Positions 9,034 through 17,890 of a stretch of 64,000 nucleotides of DNA are shown here, piece by piece. The position numbers and the translations under genes are program-made. This stretch comes from Chryseobacterium camelliae. GTDB taxonomy: Bacteria; Bacteroidota; Bacteroidia; Flavobacteriales; Weeksellaceae. The stretch spans positions 4,030,001 through 4,094,000 of the forward strand of contig NZ_JAUTAL010000001.1 of NCBI RefSeq assembly GCF_030818575.1, read 5' to 3'. The notes under the pieces were generated by a model. It was not told the origin of the DNA and made no database searches. It was given only the letters and a program-made list of their open reading frames with translations. Numbering within the stretch: the first letter of the stretch is position 1; each line of letters starts with the position of its first letter.

Positions 9034-10656
9034 TTAAGAATACATCTTTTCCTTCAGTTCTTTTACTTTTTTATCAGCAAGGTATTCATCATAGGTCATT
9101 TCCCTGTCGATGATTCCTTTAGGCGTCAGTTCAATGATCCTGTTACAGACTGTAGACAACATTTCGTGGTCATGAGAGGCCAGTAAAAGGTTTCCTTTGA
9201 AGTTGGACAATGAGTTGTTCAGGGTCGTGATACTTTCAAGGTCCAGGTGGTTGGTAGGTTCGTCCAGTAAAAGAACATTGGCTTTCTGAAGCATCATCCT
9301 GCTGAACATACACCTCATTTTTTCACCCCCGGAAAGTACTTTACATGATTTCAAAGCTTCATCCCCTGAGAAAAGCATTCTACCCAGGAATCCTCTCATA
9401 AATTCCTCATGACGTTCTTCATCGTTTTTCGTGAATTGTCTTAGCCAGTCTACCAGGCTTAAATCTTCCTGAAAGAAATTCGTGTTGTCTAAAGGCATGT
9501 GAGACTGAGTAGTGGTAACTCCCCAGGCAACGCTTCCTTTGTCTGCTTCAGTGTTTCCTGCCAGGATTTCAAAAAATTCTGTGATCGCCAATGAATTTTT
9601 AGACAAAACCGCAACCTTATCCCCTTTTTTAAGGTTCAGATCGACGTTTGAGAATAACAATTCTCCGTCTTTTGTTTTTTCAAGGCCTTTAACGTCCAAA
9701 ATCTGATCTCCCGCTTCTCTTTCCATTTCGAAAATAATGGCAGGATACCTTCTGGAAGTAGGTTTGATATCATCAATATTCAGTTTATCGATCATTTTCT
9801 TTCTAGCGGTAGCCTGTTTTGCTTTCGCTACGTTAGAGCTGAATCGTGCGATGAAATCCTGAAGTTCCTTCTTCTTTTCTTCCGCTTTTTTATTGGCCTG
9901 TGCTCTCTGCTTGGTTGCCAGCTGGGAAGCCTGGTACCAGAAAGAGTAGTTACCCGTGTAAAGATTCAGTTTTGCATAATCAAGGTCACCGATGTGGGTA
10001 CATACGGTATCCAGGAAGTGACGGTCGTGGGATACAACAATGACCGTGTTTTCATAATCGGCAAGGAAATCCTCCAGCCACGAGATGGTTTCGATGTCCA
10101 GGTCATTGGTAGGCTCATCCAGGATCAGTACATCCGGATTCCCGAAAAGTGCCTGTGCGAGAAGGACTTTTACTTTGTCCTTATTCTCCAGCTCACTCAT
10201 CATCTGCCAATGCATATCATCTTTGATGCCCACATTGGAAAGCATGGTCTGTGCATCAGATTCAGCGGTCCATCCGCCCATTTCATCATAGATCACACCC
10301 AGCTCGCCAGCTTTGATTCCGTCTTCATCAGAGAAATCCTCTTTGGCGTATAAGGCATCCATTTCCTCTTTTATCTCAAATAATTTCTTATTTCCTCTCA
10401 GAACCGCTTCCAGAACATTGTACTGGTCATAGGCAAAGTGATCCTGTTCCAGTACTGACATCCTTTTTCCCGGCTCCAGCGATACATGTCCTGTAGTCGG
10501 GTCCTGCTTTCCCGTTAATATTTTAAGGAATGTAGATTTTCCTGCACCATTTGCTCCGATAATCCCGTAGCAGTTTCCTTTGGTAAACATGATGTTTACT
10601 TCATCAAAGAGAACTCTTTTCCCGAATTGTAAAGATAAGTTAGATACTGTTAACAT
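9034..10656 (-). CDS. ABC-F family ATPase, YbiT-like, with a degenerate second Walker A
   Basis: 540 residues, soluble, two nucleotide-binding domains (NBDs) joined by a charged linker, as in ABC-F translation factors. NBD1 has Walker A GANGAGKS (34-41) and Walker B LILDEPTND (177-185), but its signature reads SELENKD (154-160) instead of LSGGQ. NBD2 has LSGGEK (441-446) and Walker B LLLDEPTNH (462-470), but its Walker A region reads LSKNSLAI (351-358) and lacks the GxxGxGKS/T glycines and lysine. The linker (RFSSNVAKAKQATARKKMID) and overall layout match YbiT. It is expected to act on the ribosome E-site; an exact role is not known. Single-gene unit with its own terminator. Confidence 0.9.
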   Translation of the reverse strand: MLTVSNLSLQFGKRVLFDEVNIMFTKGNCYGIIGANGAGKSTFLKILTGKQDPTTGHVSLEPGKRMSVLEQDHFAYDQYNVLEAVLRGNKKLFEIKEEMDALYAKEDFSDEDGIKAGELGVIYDEMGGWTAESDAQTMLSNVGIKDDMHWQMMSELENKDKVKVLLAQALFGNPDVLILDEPTNDLDIETISWLEDFLADYENTVIVVSHDRHFLDTVCTHIGDLDYAKLNLYTGNYSFWYQASQLATKQRAQANKKAEEKKKELQDFIARFSSNVAKAKQATARKKMIDKLNIDDIKPTSRRYPAIIFEMEREAGDQILDVKGLEKTKDGELLFSNVDLNLKKGDKVAVLSKNSLAITEFFEILAGNTEADKGSVAWGVTTTQSHMPLDNTNFFQEDLSLVDWLRQFTKNDEERHEEFMRGFLGRMLFSGDEALKSCKVLSGGEKMRCMFSRMMLQKANVLLLDEPTNHLDLESITTLNNSLSNFKGNLLLASHDHEMLSTVCNRIIELTPKGIIDREMTYDEYLADKKVKELKEKMYS

Positions 10657-10676
10657 ATAGTTTTGTAAATTTGGCG

Positions 10677-10684
10677 CAAAAATA
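10677..10684 (-). promoter_or_regulatory. -7 promoter box of the ABC-F gene
   Basis: TATTTTTG on the minus strand, 20 bases upstream of the ATG, matches TAnnTTTG. No strong -33 element is seen. Confidence 0.4.
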
Positions 10685-10779
10685 CGAAAAGAATTTGGGT
10701 AAATCGTAATAATGTAATAGTCAAGTTTTTAAATGAGCCGTATTTTTCATATATTTCATTAAAGAAATTTTTTAGGATC

Positions 10780-11238
10780 ATGAAGATTGAAAAGACAGTC
10801 AATATAGTCAACAGAAGAGCCCGTTTCGAGTATGAAATCCTTGAGGAAATGGAAGCAGGAATGGTTTTAACCGGTACGGAAATAAAATCTTTACGGTCTT
10901 CCAAAGCATCCATTGCAGAATCCTTCTGTCAGTTTATAGAAGGGGAGTTGTACATCATTAACATGATGATCGATGAATATAAATTAGGCACTTTTTACAA
11001 CCACAAAACAAAAAGGGAACGGAAATTGCTGTTGCACAAAAAAGAATTACAGAAGCTTGAAAAAAAACTGAAAGATGCAGGAAACACCATAATACCTCTC
11101 AAGTTATATATCAACGACAGAGGAAAAGCAAAGGTGTTAATTGCGCTGGGAAGGGGTAAAAAACTCTATGATAAAAGGGAAAGTATAAAAGATAGAGAAA
11201 ATAAACGTAACCTCGACAGAGTATTAAAGAAAAGTTAA
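10780..11238 (+). CDS. smpB: SsrA-binding protein SmpB
   Basis: 152 residues, typical. SmpB binds tmRNA and brings it to stalled ribosomes in trans-translation. The N-terminal signature NRRARFEYEILEEMEAGMVLTG is interrupted only slightly from the family, GTEIKSLR follows, and the C-terminal basic tail KDRENKRNLDRVLKKS is the part that enters the mRNA channel. It is divergent from the ABC-F gene across a 123-base gap; both products act on ribosomes, though a functional link is only inferred. Confidence 0.96.
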   Translation: MKIEKTVNIVNRRARFEYEILEEMEAGMVLTGTEIKSLRSSKASIAESFCQFIEGELYIINMMIDEYKLGTFYNHKTKRERKLLLHKKELQKLEKKLKDAGNTIIPLKLYINDRGKAKVLIALGRGKKLYDKRESIKDRENKRNLDRVLKKS

Positions 11239-11315
11239 AATTCAGCTGAAAAACTTTGTGTATAAAGAAAAATTATATTTATTTTGCATTATCAATTATT
11301 TAATCATTTAATTCT

Positions 11316-12800
11316 ATGAAAAATCTAAAATTAGGAATTTCAGCATTGGCGCTTACTGTTGCCTCTACTGTATTCGCACAGACTACCAACAATCCGTGGT
11401 TGATCGGGGTTGGTGCTCATGCGGAAAACCATATGGCGCAGAGAAACAACTTCAGTAATACGTTTTCTGCTAACAATCTTACGAAGACAATGTTCAATGT
11501 GAACAACTTCTCTATTACACCTCCGCTATCTAAACTTACCGTAGCAAGAAACGTTGCTAAAGGTTTTGTAGTAGACTGGCAGACTTCCGTAGGGAACGTT
11601 GAGAACAAGAGATTCAATATGGGGAAAGAATTCTTCCTTATGACAGGTCTTGGTTTACAGGCTAAAGCAGCCGGTATCCTTTGGAACGAAGAATCTTGGT
11701 TTGATCCTTACTTAAGAGTTGGTGCAAACTACCTGAGACATGACTACACTGCACTTTCATTCCCTAGAACGGATGCTAATGGTGAGTATGTTGCAAACGG
11801 TGAAAATGGTAACGAAAACGGTAAAGCAAACTTCTTTACAGTTTCTACAGGTGCAGGAGCTAACTTCTGGGTAACTAAAAACTTCGGTTTAGGTGTTCAG
11901 GGAGATTATGTATCCACTCCTGGTGACAAATCTAACGTTGCTAACTTCTGGCAGGCTTCTGCTTCCCTATTATTCAGATTCGGAAACAGAGACAGAGATA
12001 AGGATGGTATTTTAGATAAAGATGACTTATGTCCTGATACCCCAGGATTACCAGAATTCCAAGGATGTCCTGATACTGATGGCGATGGAGTTCCAGATAA
12101 AGACGATCAATGTCCAGATGTAGCTGGTCCAGTTGAAAACAACGGTTGTCCTTGGCCAGATACAGATGGTGACGGTGTAATCGATAAAGATGATGCTTGT
12201 CCTACAGTTGCAGGTCCTGCAGAAAACAACGGTTGTCCTTGGCCAGATACAGACGGTGACGGTATCCTTGATAAAGATGATGCTTGTCCTACAGTTCCTG
12301 GATTACCAGAATACAACGGTTGTCCTAAGCCTAAGAGCGTAACTGCTACTCAGGTTGAAGAGAACTTCAGAAGTGTTTACTTCGATTTCAACAAAGCTAC
12401 CATCAAGCCTGAATCTAAACCAGCATTGGATAAAGCAGCTGAGATCATCAAAACTGACGGAGGTCACTACTTATTAGAAGGTAGAACAGATGCTAAAGGT
12501 TCTGAGGTTTATAACCTGAAACTTTCTAGAGAAAGAGCTGCTGCTGTAGTTGCTGCCCTAGATGCTAGAGGTGTAGATCCAAACGCTCTTAAATCTGTAG
12601 GTGTTGGTAAAGCTAAAGCTACTGTTCCTGCAACAGCATCAGACGCTGAAAGACAAGTAGACAGAAAAGTAGTGGTAACTGCTATCGAAGATGATGCTCA
12701 ATGGAGTACAATGAAGAAGAAAGATTATGAAGATGCTCCGGTTAAAAAAGCACCAGCTAAAAAAACTACTAAGAAAAAAGTAGTTAAAAAAAGAAAATAA
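11316..12800 (+). CDS. OmpA family outer-membrane protein with thrombospondin type 3 repeats
   Basis: 494 residues. The signal peptide ends at VFA near residue 21. An N-terminal beta-barrel (about 25-225) is followed by four or five thrombospondin type 3 calcium-binding repeats (about 228-340; DTDGDGVPDKDDQCP and DTDGDGVIDKDDACP), then an OmpA_C peptidoglycan-binding domain (about 352-455; VYFDFNKATIKPES, LEGRTDAKG, NLKLSRERAAAV). It ends in a lysine-rich tail (KKAPAKKTTKKKVVKKRK). This is the major porin-like structural OmpA of flavobacteria, tethering the outer membrane to the wall. The coding sequence uses codons typical of strong expression. It has its own terminator. Confidence 0.93.
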   Translation: MKNLKLGISALALTVASTVFAQTTNNPWLIGVGAHAENHMAQRNNFSNTFSANNLTKTMFNVNNFSITPPLSKLTVARNVAKGFVVDWQTSVGNVENKRFNMGKEFFLMTGLGLQAKAAGILWNEESWFDPYLRVGANYLRHDYTALSFPRTDANGEYVANGENGNENGKANFFTVSTGAGANFWVTKNFGLGVQGDYVSTPGDKSNVANFWQASASLLFRFGNRDRDKDGILDKDDLCPDTPGLPEFQGCPDTDGDGVPDKDDQCPDVAGPVENNGCPWPDTDGDGVIDKDDACPTVAGPAENNGCPWPDTDGDGILDKDDACPTVPGLPEYNGCPKPKSVTATQVEENFRSVYFDFNKATIKPESKPALDKAAEIIKTDGGHYLLEGRTDAKGSEVYNLKLSRERAAAVVAALDARGVDPNALKSVGVGKAKATVPATASDAERQVDRKVVVTAIEDDAQWSTMKKKDYEDAPVKKAPAKKTTKKKVVKKRK

Positions 12801-12817
12801 TTAATTTTTCTGAATAA

Positions 12818-12850
12818 TAAATACCTCCAAATTTTTGGAGGTATTTTTTT
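12818..12850 (+). terminator. Terminator of the OmpA gene
   Basis: Stem AATACCTCCAAA (from 12820) with TTTGGAGGTATT (to 12845), followed by eight T. It lies just upstream of the yebC promoter box. Confidence 0.85.
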
Positions 12851-12866
12851 TTCATGGACTTTTAGT

Positions 12867-12874
12867 TATTTTTG
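12867..12874 (+). promoter_or_regulatory. -7 promoter box of the YebC-like gene
   Basis: TATTTTTG, 20 bases before the ATG at 12895. It lies inside the upstream frame extension that begins at 12835, which supports the shorter start. Confidence 0.5.
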
Positions 12875-12894
12875 TTGAAAATTATAATATAGAA

Positions 12895-13635
12895 ATGGGA
12901 AGAGCATTTGAGTATAGAAAAGCTTCTAAAATGGCCCGCTGGGACAAGATGGCCAAGACATTTTCCAAAATAGGCAAAGATATTGCTCTGGCAGTAAAAG
13001 CAGGAGGTCCTGACCCTGAATCTAATCCTGCCCTGAGGAGATGTATCCAGAATGCGAAAGGGGCCAATATGCCTAAAGATAACGTAGAACGGGCGATCAA
13101 AAAAGCCAGCGGTGCAGATGCTGAAAATTACGAGGAGGTAACTTATGAAGGATACGGACAGGGTGGAGTTGCATTTTTTGTTGAATGTACCACTAACAAT
13201 ACAACCAGAACAGTAGCGAACGTCAGGGCTGTTTTCAATAAATTCGACGGTAACCTTGGAAAGAATGGGGAGCTTGCATTCATCTTCGACAGAAAGGGAA
13301 TCTTTACAATCGATCTCGCTCAGATTAAAATGGACTGGGATGATTTTGAGATGGAAATGATCGACGGCGGGGCTGAAGATGTTGAAAAGGATGAAGAGGA
13401 AGTGATGATTACTACCGCCTTTGAAGATTTCGGATCTCTATCCCATAAGCTGGATGAACTGGGCATCGAGGCGAAAAGCGCAGAACTGCAAAGAATCCCG
13501 AACAATACCAAAGAAGTGACAGAAGATCAGTTCAAGGCGAATATGAAAATGCTGGAACGTTTTGAGGAAGATGATGATGTACAGAACGTATACCATAATA
13601 TGGAGATCACAGAAGATATGATGAGCTCTTTGTAA
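12895..13635 (+). CDS. YebC/PmpR family transcriptional regulator or translation factor
   Basis: 246 residues, full family length. The start MGRAFEYRKASKMARWDKMAK is the conserved TACO1/YebC N-terminus, so the 20 residues encoded upstream in frame are excluded. Internal motifs KAGGPDPESNPALRRCIQNAKGANMPKDN (abbreviated here as KAGG...NMPKDN), VTYEGYGQGGVA and NNTTRTVANVR are diagnostic. Members were described as DNA-binding regulators; TACO1 and bacterial homologues also promote translation of difficult peptide stretches. Acidic C-terminus (EEDDDVQNVYHNM). Transcribed after the OmpA terminator from its own promoter. Confidence 0.93.
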   Translation: MGRAFEYRKASKMARWDKMAKTFSKIGKDIALAVKAGGPDPESNPALRRCIQNAKGANMPKDNVERAIKKASGADAENYEEVTYEGYGQGGVAFFVECTTNNTTRTVANVRAVFNKFDGNLGKNGELAFIFDRKGIFTIDLAQIKMDWDDFEMEMIDGGAEDVEKDEEEVMITTAFEDFGSLSHKLDELGIEAKSAELQRIPNNTKEVTEDQFKANMKMLERFEEDDDVQNVYHNMEITEDMMSSL

Positions 13636-13692
13636 AAAATATAATATAGCATTCATATACAGTTAATTTTCAATTAGTTTCTTTGTATCAGT

Positions 13693-14520
13693 ATGAAAAG
13701 AAACGTTGAATTGGTTGTTATATCGGATGTTCATTTGGGAACTTATGGATGTAAGGCTAAAGAGCTACTAAGGTATCTTAATTCCGTTCAGCCCGGAACG
13801 CTGGTCTTAAATGGAGATATTATTGATATCTGGCAGTTCAAAAAGTCTTACTTCCCTAAGCCACATCTGAAAGTCATTAAAAAAATACTTTCACTGGCTA
13901 CTAAAAGCACAAATGTATACTATATTACCGGAAACCATGATGAAATGTTCCGGAAATTCACAGACTTCGAATTAGGCAAACTTAAAGTATGCAATAAGCT
14001 ATGCCTCACCATCAACCATAAAAAGACCTGGATTTTCCATGGTGATGTCTTTGATGCTTCAGTACAGCATTCTAAATGGATTGCCAAGCTTGGAGGAAAA
14101 GGCTATGATCTGCTGATTGTCATCAACAATATCGTTAACTGGTTTCTCGAAAGGATGGGGAAGGAAAAGTATTCATTTTCCAAAAAAATCAAAAACAACG
14201 TAAAAAAAGCAGTTAAGTACATTGGGGATTTTGAGCTTACTGCCTCAGAACTGGCAATAGATAATCATTATGACTATGTGATCTGCGGGCATATCCATCA
14301 ACCCCAGATGCGTGAAGTGACCAATAAGAAAGGTTCGTGTACTTATCTTAATTCCGGGGACTGGATAGAGAATCTCTCTGCTTTGGAGTACAATGACGGA
14401 ACATGGGAGATTTTCCATTATGATGAACATAAACATCTTCTCAAGGACGATTCGCATGATGAGATCCAGGATATCAATAGTGCAGATCTGATGAAAATTG
14501 TAACCAGCTTTTCCTTATGA
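13693..14520 (+). CDS. UDP-2,3-diacylglucosamine diphosphatase-like metallophosphoesterase (LpxH-like)
   Basis: 275 residues of the calcineurin-like phosphoesterase fold. Metal-binding motifs are SDVHLG (11-16), NGDIID (40-45), GNHDE (80-84), HGDVFD near 117 and CGHIHQP near 197. The middle segment (LERMGKEKYSFSKKIKNNVKKAVKYI) resembles the LpxH/LpxI cap used for lipid A precursors. The reaction would be hydrolysis of UDP-2,3-diacylglucosamine to lipid X and UMP at the inner membrane face. Its stop overlaps the next start (ATGA), so it is translationally coupled to the glycosyltransferase, which supports an envelope-sugar role. The broader UDP-diacylglucosamine family also has other substrates. 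Confidence 0.82.
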   Translation: MKRNVELVVISDVHLGTYGCKAKELLRYLNSVQPGTLVLNGDIIDIWQFKKSYFPKPHLKVIKKILSLATKSTNVYYITGNHDEMFRKFTDFELGKLKVCNKLCLTINHKKTWIFHGDVFDASVQHSKWIAKLGGKGYDLLIVINNIVNWFLERMGKEKYSFSKKIKNNVKKAVKYIGDFELTASELAIDNHYDYVICGHIHQPQMREVTNKKGSCTYLNSGDWIENLSALEYNDGTWEIFHYDEHKHLLKDDSHDEIQDINSADLMKIVTSFSL

Positions 14521-15488
14521 AAATCCTTTATGCATTTCAGGGTACCGGCAACGGGCATATGGCAAGGGCACAGGAAATTGTCCCTATTCTCAAAAAATAT
14601 GCGTCTGTAGATACACTGATCAGCGGACATCAGTCACAGCTAAAAGCAGACTTTGAAATTAATTTCCGGTACAGTGGGATCTCATTGCTATATAACAAGA
14701 CCGGAGGTTTATCCTATTTTAAAACGCTTACACAGAATAATTTTCTGAAAGCGGCTCAAGTGATCAGGTCATTGGACCTTTCGGGGTATGATCTCATCAT
14801 CAACGATTTCGAGCCATTAACCAGCTGGATCTGTAGGCTGAAAGGACTTCCTATGGTTGGGCTCAGCCATCAGGCTTCCATGAGTTTTAAGGAAACTCCT
14901 AAACCTGAAAAAAAAGATTTTTTCGGAGAACTGGTCCTGAAATATTATGCTCCTTTTAAAAAGGGGATAGGATTTCATTTTGAACCGTATCATATTAATA
15001 TCAAAAAGCCTGTAATTAGAAAGAAAATCAGGAATCTACTTCCTGATAAGAAAGGATATTACTTGGTTTACCTTCCCAGCTTTTCCGATGAGAACATTAT
15101 CCGTGTCCTGCACAATATACCCGTACAATGGAAAGTGTTTTCAAGATATGCCAGTCAATCTTTTGTTAAAGAAAATGTTGAAGTGTTCCCAATAGATGAA
15201 CACCAATATTTACAATGCTTTGAAGGTTGCAACGGCATTTTATGCAATGCTGGCTTCGAGACTCCTGCAGAAGCGCTTTTCATGGATAAGAAACTATTTG
15301 TCATCCCTATCCAGAACCAATATGAGCAGGCATGCAATGCCTGTGCACTGGACAAAATGGGAATTCCTAATTCTACAATATTAAAAGAACAGGAGATAAG
15401 AGACTGGGTGGCTTCAGATTTTCATTATCAAGTGGATTATCCCGATGATATAGAAGAAATACTTTTAAGGGAAGTATTACGCAGGTAA
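14517..15488 (+). CDS. glycosyltransferase (GT28/MurG-like fold)
   Basis: 323 residues. It begins MKILYAFQGTGNGHMARAQEIVP, the GxGNGH nucleotide-sugar-transferase loop found in MurG-like and undecaprenyl-linked transferases, and has the C-terminal donor-binding pattern CNAGFETPAEALFMDKKLFVIP with NQYEQACNA. It probably moves a sugar onto a lipid or other acceptor at the cytoplasmic membrane. It overlaps the LpxH-like gene by 4 bases and converges with the GNAT gene, with which it shares 12 bases at the 3' ends. Confidence 0.8.
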   Translation: MKILYAFQGTGNGHMARAQEIVPILKKYASVDTLISGHQSQLKADFEINFRYSGISLLYNKTGGLSYFKTLTQNNFLKAAQVIRSLDLSGYDLIINDFEPLTSWICRLKGLPMVGLSHQASMSFKETPKPEKKDFFGELVLKYYAPFKKGIGFHFEPYHINIKKPVIRKKIRNLLPDKKGYYLVYLPSFSDENIIRVLHNIPVQWKVFSRYASQSFVKENVEVFPIDEHQYLQCFEGCNGILCNAGFETPAEALFMDKKLFVIPIQNQYEQACNACALDKMGIPNSTILKEQEIRDWVASDFHYQVDYPDDIEEILLREVLRR

Positions 15489-15782
15489 AAAAATATCTTC
15501 TACATCATGCATCCTTCTCATTACTGCTCTTGCATAGGAACAGTGCGGATATACTTTCCACTTATTTTCACGGGCGAATTTGATGGCTTCTTCTACCAGG
15601 AATTTACCCATTCCTCTCCCTTCAAATTCAGGATGAACAAGTACAAATGAAATAACCAGCCTGTTCTGTTCCGGAAATATGGTATAAGTGAGCCTTCCAA
15701 CTTCTTTAATATCATTATTGAGGGTGATTACACCGCCATTGCCTGATTTATTATTTTCGGTCCTCATATCTTTATTTTTCAT
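15477..15782 (-). CDS. small GNAT-family N-acetyltransferase (COG2388/YjdJ-like)
   Basis: 101 residues from MKNKDMRTENN (a start five codons later, at 15767, is also possible; the frame extends to 15839). The fold core is VGRLTYTIFPEQNRLVISFVLVHPEFEGRGMGKFLVEEAI, containing the acetyl-CoA loop EGRGMGKFL, and ends with YARAVMRRM. This matches the minimal COG2388 acetyltransferases. The substrate is unknown. Its 3' end overlaps the convergent glycosyltransferase by 12 bases, and an intergenic three-copy repeat begins upstream of it. Confidence 0.8.
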   Translation of the reverse strand: MKNKDMRTENNKSGNGGVITLNNDIKEVGRLTYTIFPEQNRLVISFVLVHPEFEGRGMGKFLVEEAIKFARENKWKVYPHCSYARAVMRRMHDVEDIFLPA

Positions 15783-15830
15783 GGAAAGTACAAAAACTGC
15801 ACCGGGAAAAGTGGCATGTGATGAATTTTT

Positions 15831-16121
15831 AATGGTCAATAGTCAATCCGCTGCGCTTGACAATCTTTGCTGTCAGGAAGTTATTCACCATTCATTTGCT
15901 GAGCAAAATTTATTATTGACAGATGATTGTGAATGCGTCAATGGTCAATTCGCTGCACTTGTCAATTTTTGCTGCCGGTAAATTATTCTCTAATCACTTG
16001 TTGAGCGAAATTCATTATTGACAAGAGATTGTGAATACATCAATGGTCATTCGTTGCGCTTTTCAATTTTGATTCAGGGAAAAATTCACCATTCACTTGC
16101 AAAGCAAAATTGACCATCCAC
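15831..16121. repeat. three degenerate tandem copies of a ~105-bp intergenic unit
   Basis: Copies begin with AATGGTCAAT or AATGGTCATT at 15831, 15940 and 16042 (offsets 109 and 102). Each continues through CGCTGCRCTT-TCAATTTTTG, a TTCAC/ATTC block, GAGCRAAATT, ATTATTGACA and GATTGTGAAT. The last copy ends in ATTGACCAT (about 16109-16117), the inverse complement of the opening word. The block fills the gap between the GNAT and RDD genes. It is not coding in a conserved frame. Confidence 0.8.
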
Positions 16122-16129
16122 TTTCTTCC

Positions 16130-16879
16130 TCAGCTGTCCCTTCCTGTATAATAATTATAATCTTTGATGATGACATTAATAAACTGTCTTTCGGTCATCT
16201 TGGAGTGATCAATATCCAGTTTCAGAATGCTTTTGATTTTTTCAGAAAGCCTATTGATGACATGCCGGTCATCGGTCCGTATGGCTTTCATAAAGTTATC
16301 TTTGATAATCCTCATATCGTTATCACTTAAGGCAATTACCTGGGGGAATGAAGGAATATAATCTTCATTCAGGTTCTCGAGGATCGTATGGGAAATATTG
16401 ATGCTGTTTTTTAAGGAGATAACGGCTGTTCCTGAAGCCATATCACCCAGTCGCTGATTATTTTTGGATACAATCATCGAGATCAGCCCAATGACTCCTG
16501 CGAAAGAAGTATCAATAATCCGGAAAACCCAGCGGATCATATAATCCCCGAATCCCGCCTGGTATCCGTCGATTTTTACCACGCGGATCTTCATGACTTT
16601 TTTGCCCGGCGTTTGCCCTTCCATTAAGCTTTCCAGGATCACAGGATAAATGTATACCGGGAAGGTAAGGGCAATATAAATGGCTATGACGGACCAGCGG
16701 TCCATCCCGGCCAGCAGGCGTCCCAGATCAAGAATACCGAAGAAAAGATAAAGGACAACGATGACATACGCCACTTTGATCAGCAGGTCGATAATGAAGG
16801 CTAGCATCCTTTCTCCAACACTGGCAATGTTGAAATTAATATTTACATTTTGTGAGGTATTAATCGCAATTTGAGACAT
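16130..16879 (-). CDS. RDD family membrane protein
   Basis: 249 residues from MSQIAINTSQNVNINFNIAS. The upstream 18 codons to 16933 are excluded because they overlap the divergent SpoIIM gene. RDD motifs are ASVGERMLAFIIDLLI, EGQTPGKKVMKIRVVKIDG and NNQRLGDMASGTAVI, with three hydrophobic segments (about 30-50, 65-90 and 135-155). RDD proteins are membrane proteins of mostly unknown function, some reported as ion exchangers. It stands head-to-head with the SpoIIM-MoxR operon, an arrangement that recurs in Bacteroidota and suggests a shared process. Confidence 0.9.
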   Translation of the reverse strand: MSQIAINTSQNVNINFNIASVGERMLAFIIDLLIKVAYVIVVLYLFFGILDLGRLLAGMDRWSVIAIYIALTFPVYIYPVILESLMEGQTPGKKVMKIRVVKIDGYQAGFGDYMIRWVFRIIDTSFAGVIGLISMIVSKNNQRLGDMASGTAVISLKNSINISHTILENLNEDYIPSFPQVIALSDNDMRIIKDNFMKAIRTDDRHVINRLSEKIKSILKLDIDHSKMTERQFINVIIKDYNYYTGRDS

Positions 16880-16906
16880 AATTTTTATTATTTTAGCCTT
16901 ACAATT

Positions 16907-17890
16907 ATGAGAGAAGTTTATTTCATCAAACAAAATAAAGAAAAATGGTTGGGAATTGAACAGGTTATTCAGGGGAAAGTCAAAAAAAATCCTGATGACC
17001 TCTCATCACTGTACATCAACCTGATCAACGATCTTTCTTTTGCCCAGACATATTATCCTAAAAGCAACACTACAGTATATCTGAATCATCTTTCTTCACA
17101 GATCTTTCAAAAGATCTATAAGACCCGGAGAGTGGAGCAGAACAGGATTACCTATTTTTTCGGTACTGAAGTGCCCTTGCTGGTATACCGGTATAGGAGG
17201 TACCTATTGTACGCCTTCCTTTTTTTTATTCTTTTTACCCTGATCGGTGTAATATCCTCCATATACGATAAAGATTTTGTCAATATCATCCTTGGAGAAG
17301 GCTACGTAAATGAAACCATAGAAAATATTAAAAAAGGCAATGCTGTAGGGATATACCAGACCGGATCTACATGGGGGAGTACAACCGGAATCATCTTTAA
17401 TAACATCGGTGTAGGAGCGAAGTTATATATCTATGGAATTTTTGCTGGAATAGGAACGCTTTATTATCTGCTTTCAAACAGTGTAATGCTAGGATCCTTT
17501 CAATATTTCTTTTATGATTACGGTGCTCTGAAAGACAGTGCACGGGGAATCTGGCTCCATGGGGTCTTCGAGATTTTTTCCATGGTAGTGGAGGCCATGT
17601 GCGGCCTTATTCTCGGAGCATCCATTCTTTTTCCGAGGACTTTTTCCCGGTTCCAGTCTTTTAAAAACGGCTTCAGAGATTCATTTAAAATATTTTTAAG
17701 TACAATACCTTTTACAGTGTGTGCAGGAATTATCGAAGGATATGTTACCAGGCACGCGCTTGAGATGCCTTTGTTTCTGAACCTGATCATCATTTTTGGA
17801 TCATTATCCATCATAGGCTTTTATTACTTTGTTTATCCTGCTATAGTCAACAAAAAAATTAATCACCAGATCCATGATGCAGTTTTATAA
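16907..17890 (+). CDS. stage II sporulation protein M (SpoIIM) family membrane protein
   Basis: 327 residues from MREVYFIKQNKEKWLGIEQ; 12 upstream codons are excluded because they fall in the RDD leader. A soluble helical N-terminus of about 95 residues (NNTTVYLNHLS, FFGTEVPLLVYRYRRYL) leads into about five transmembrane helices. The motif NNIGVGAKLYIYGIFAGIGTLY and WLHGVFEIFSMVVEAMCG are typical of SpoIIM. The organism is not a sporeformer; in Bacteroidota the family goes with MoxR/DUF58 genes. First gene of a six-gene plus-strand operon; its 3' end overlaps the next gene by 17 bases. Confidence 0.9.
   Translation: MREVYFIKQNKEKWLGIEQVIQGKVKKNPDDLSSLYINLINDLSFAQTYYPKSNTTVYLNHLSSQIFQKIYKTRRVEQNRITYFFGTEVPLLVYRYRRYLLYAFLFFILFTLIGVISSIYDKDFVNIILGEGYVNETIENIKKGNAVGIYQTGSTWGSTTGIIFNNIGVGAKLYIYGIFAGIGTLYYLLSNSVMLGSFQYFFYDYGALKDSARGIWLHGVFEIFSMVVEAMCGLILGASILFPRTFSRFQSFKNGFRDSFKIFLSTIPFTVCAGIIEGYVTRHALEMPLFLNLIIIFGSLSIIGFYYFVYPAIVNKKINHQIHDAVL

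Noticed and set aside
10650-10913. minus-strand ORF overlapping the start of smpB
   Set aside because: It runs antisense through the conserved smpB N-terminus and has no recognisable domain.
12107-12316. minus-strand ORF inside the OmpA gene
   Set aside because: A shadow of the TSP3 coding repeats; no start context or family.
12835-12894. N-terminal extension of the YebC-like protein
   Set aside because: It lies in the OmpA terminator and yebC promoter; the family N-terminus begins at 12895.
15831-16121. CRISPR-like array
   Set aside because: Only three diverged ~105-bp copies, no short exact repeat with unique spacers, and no cas genes.
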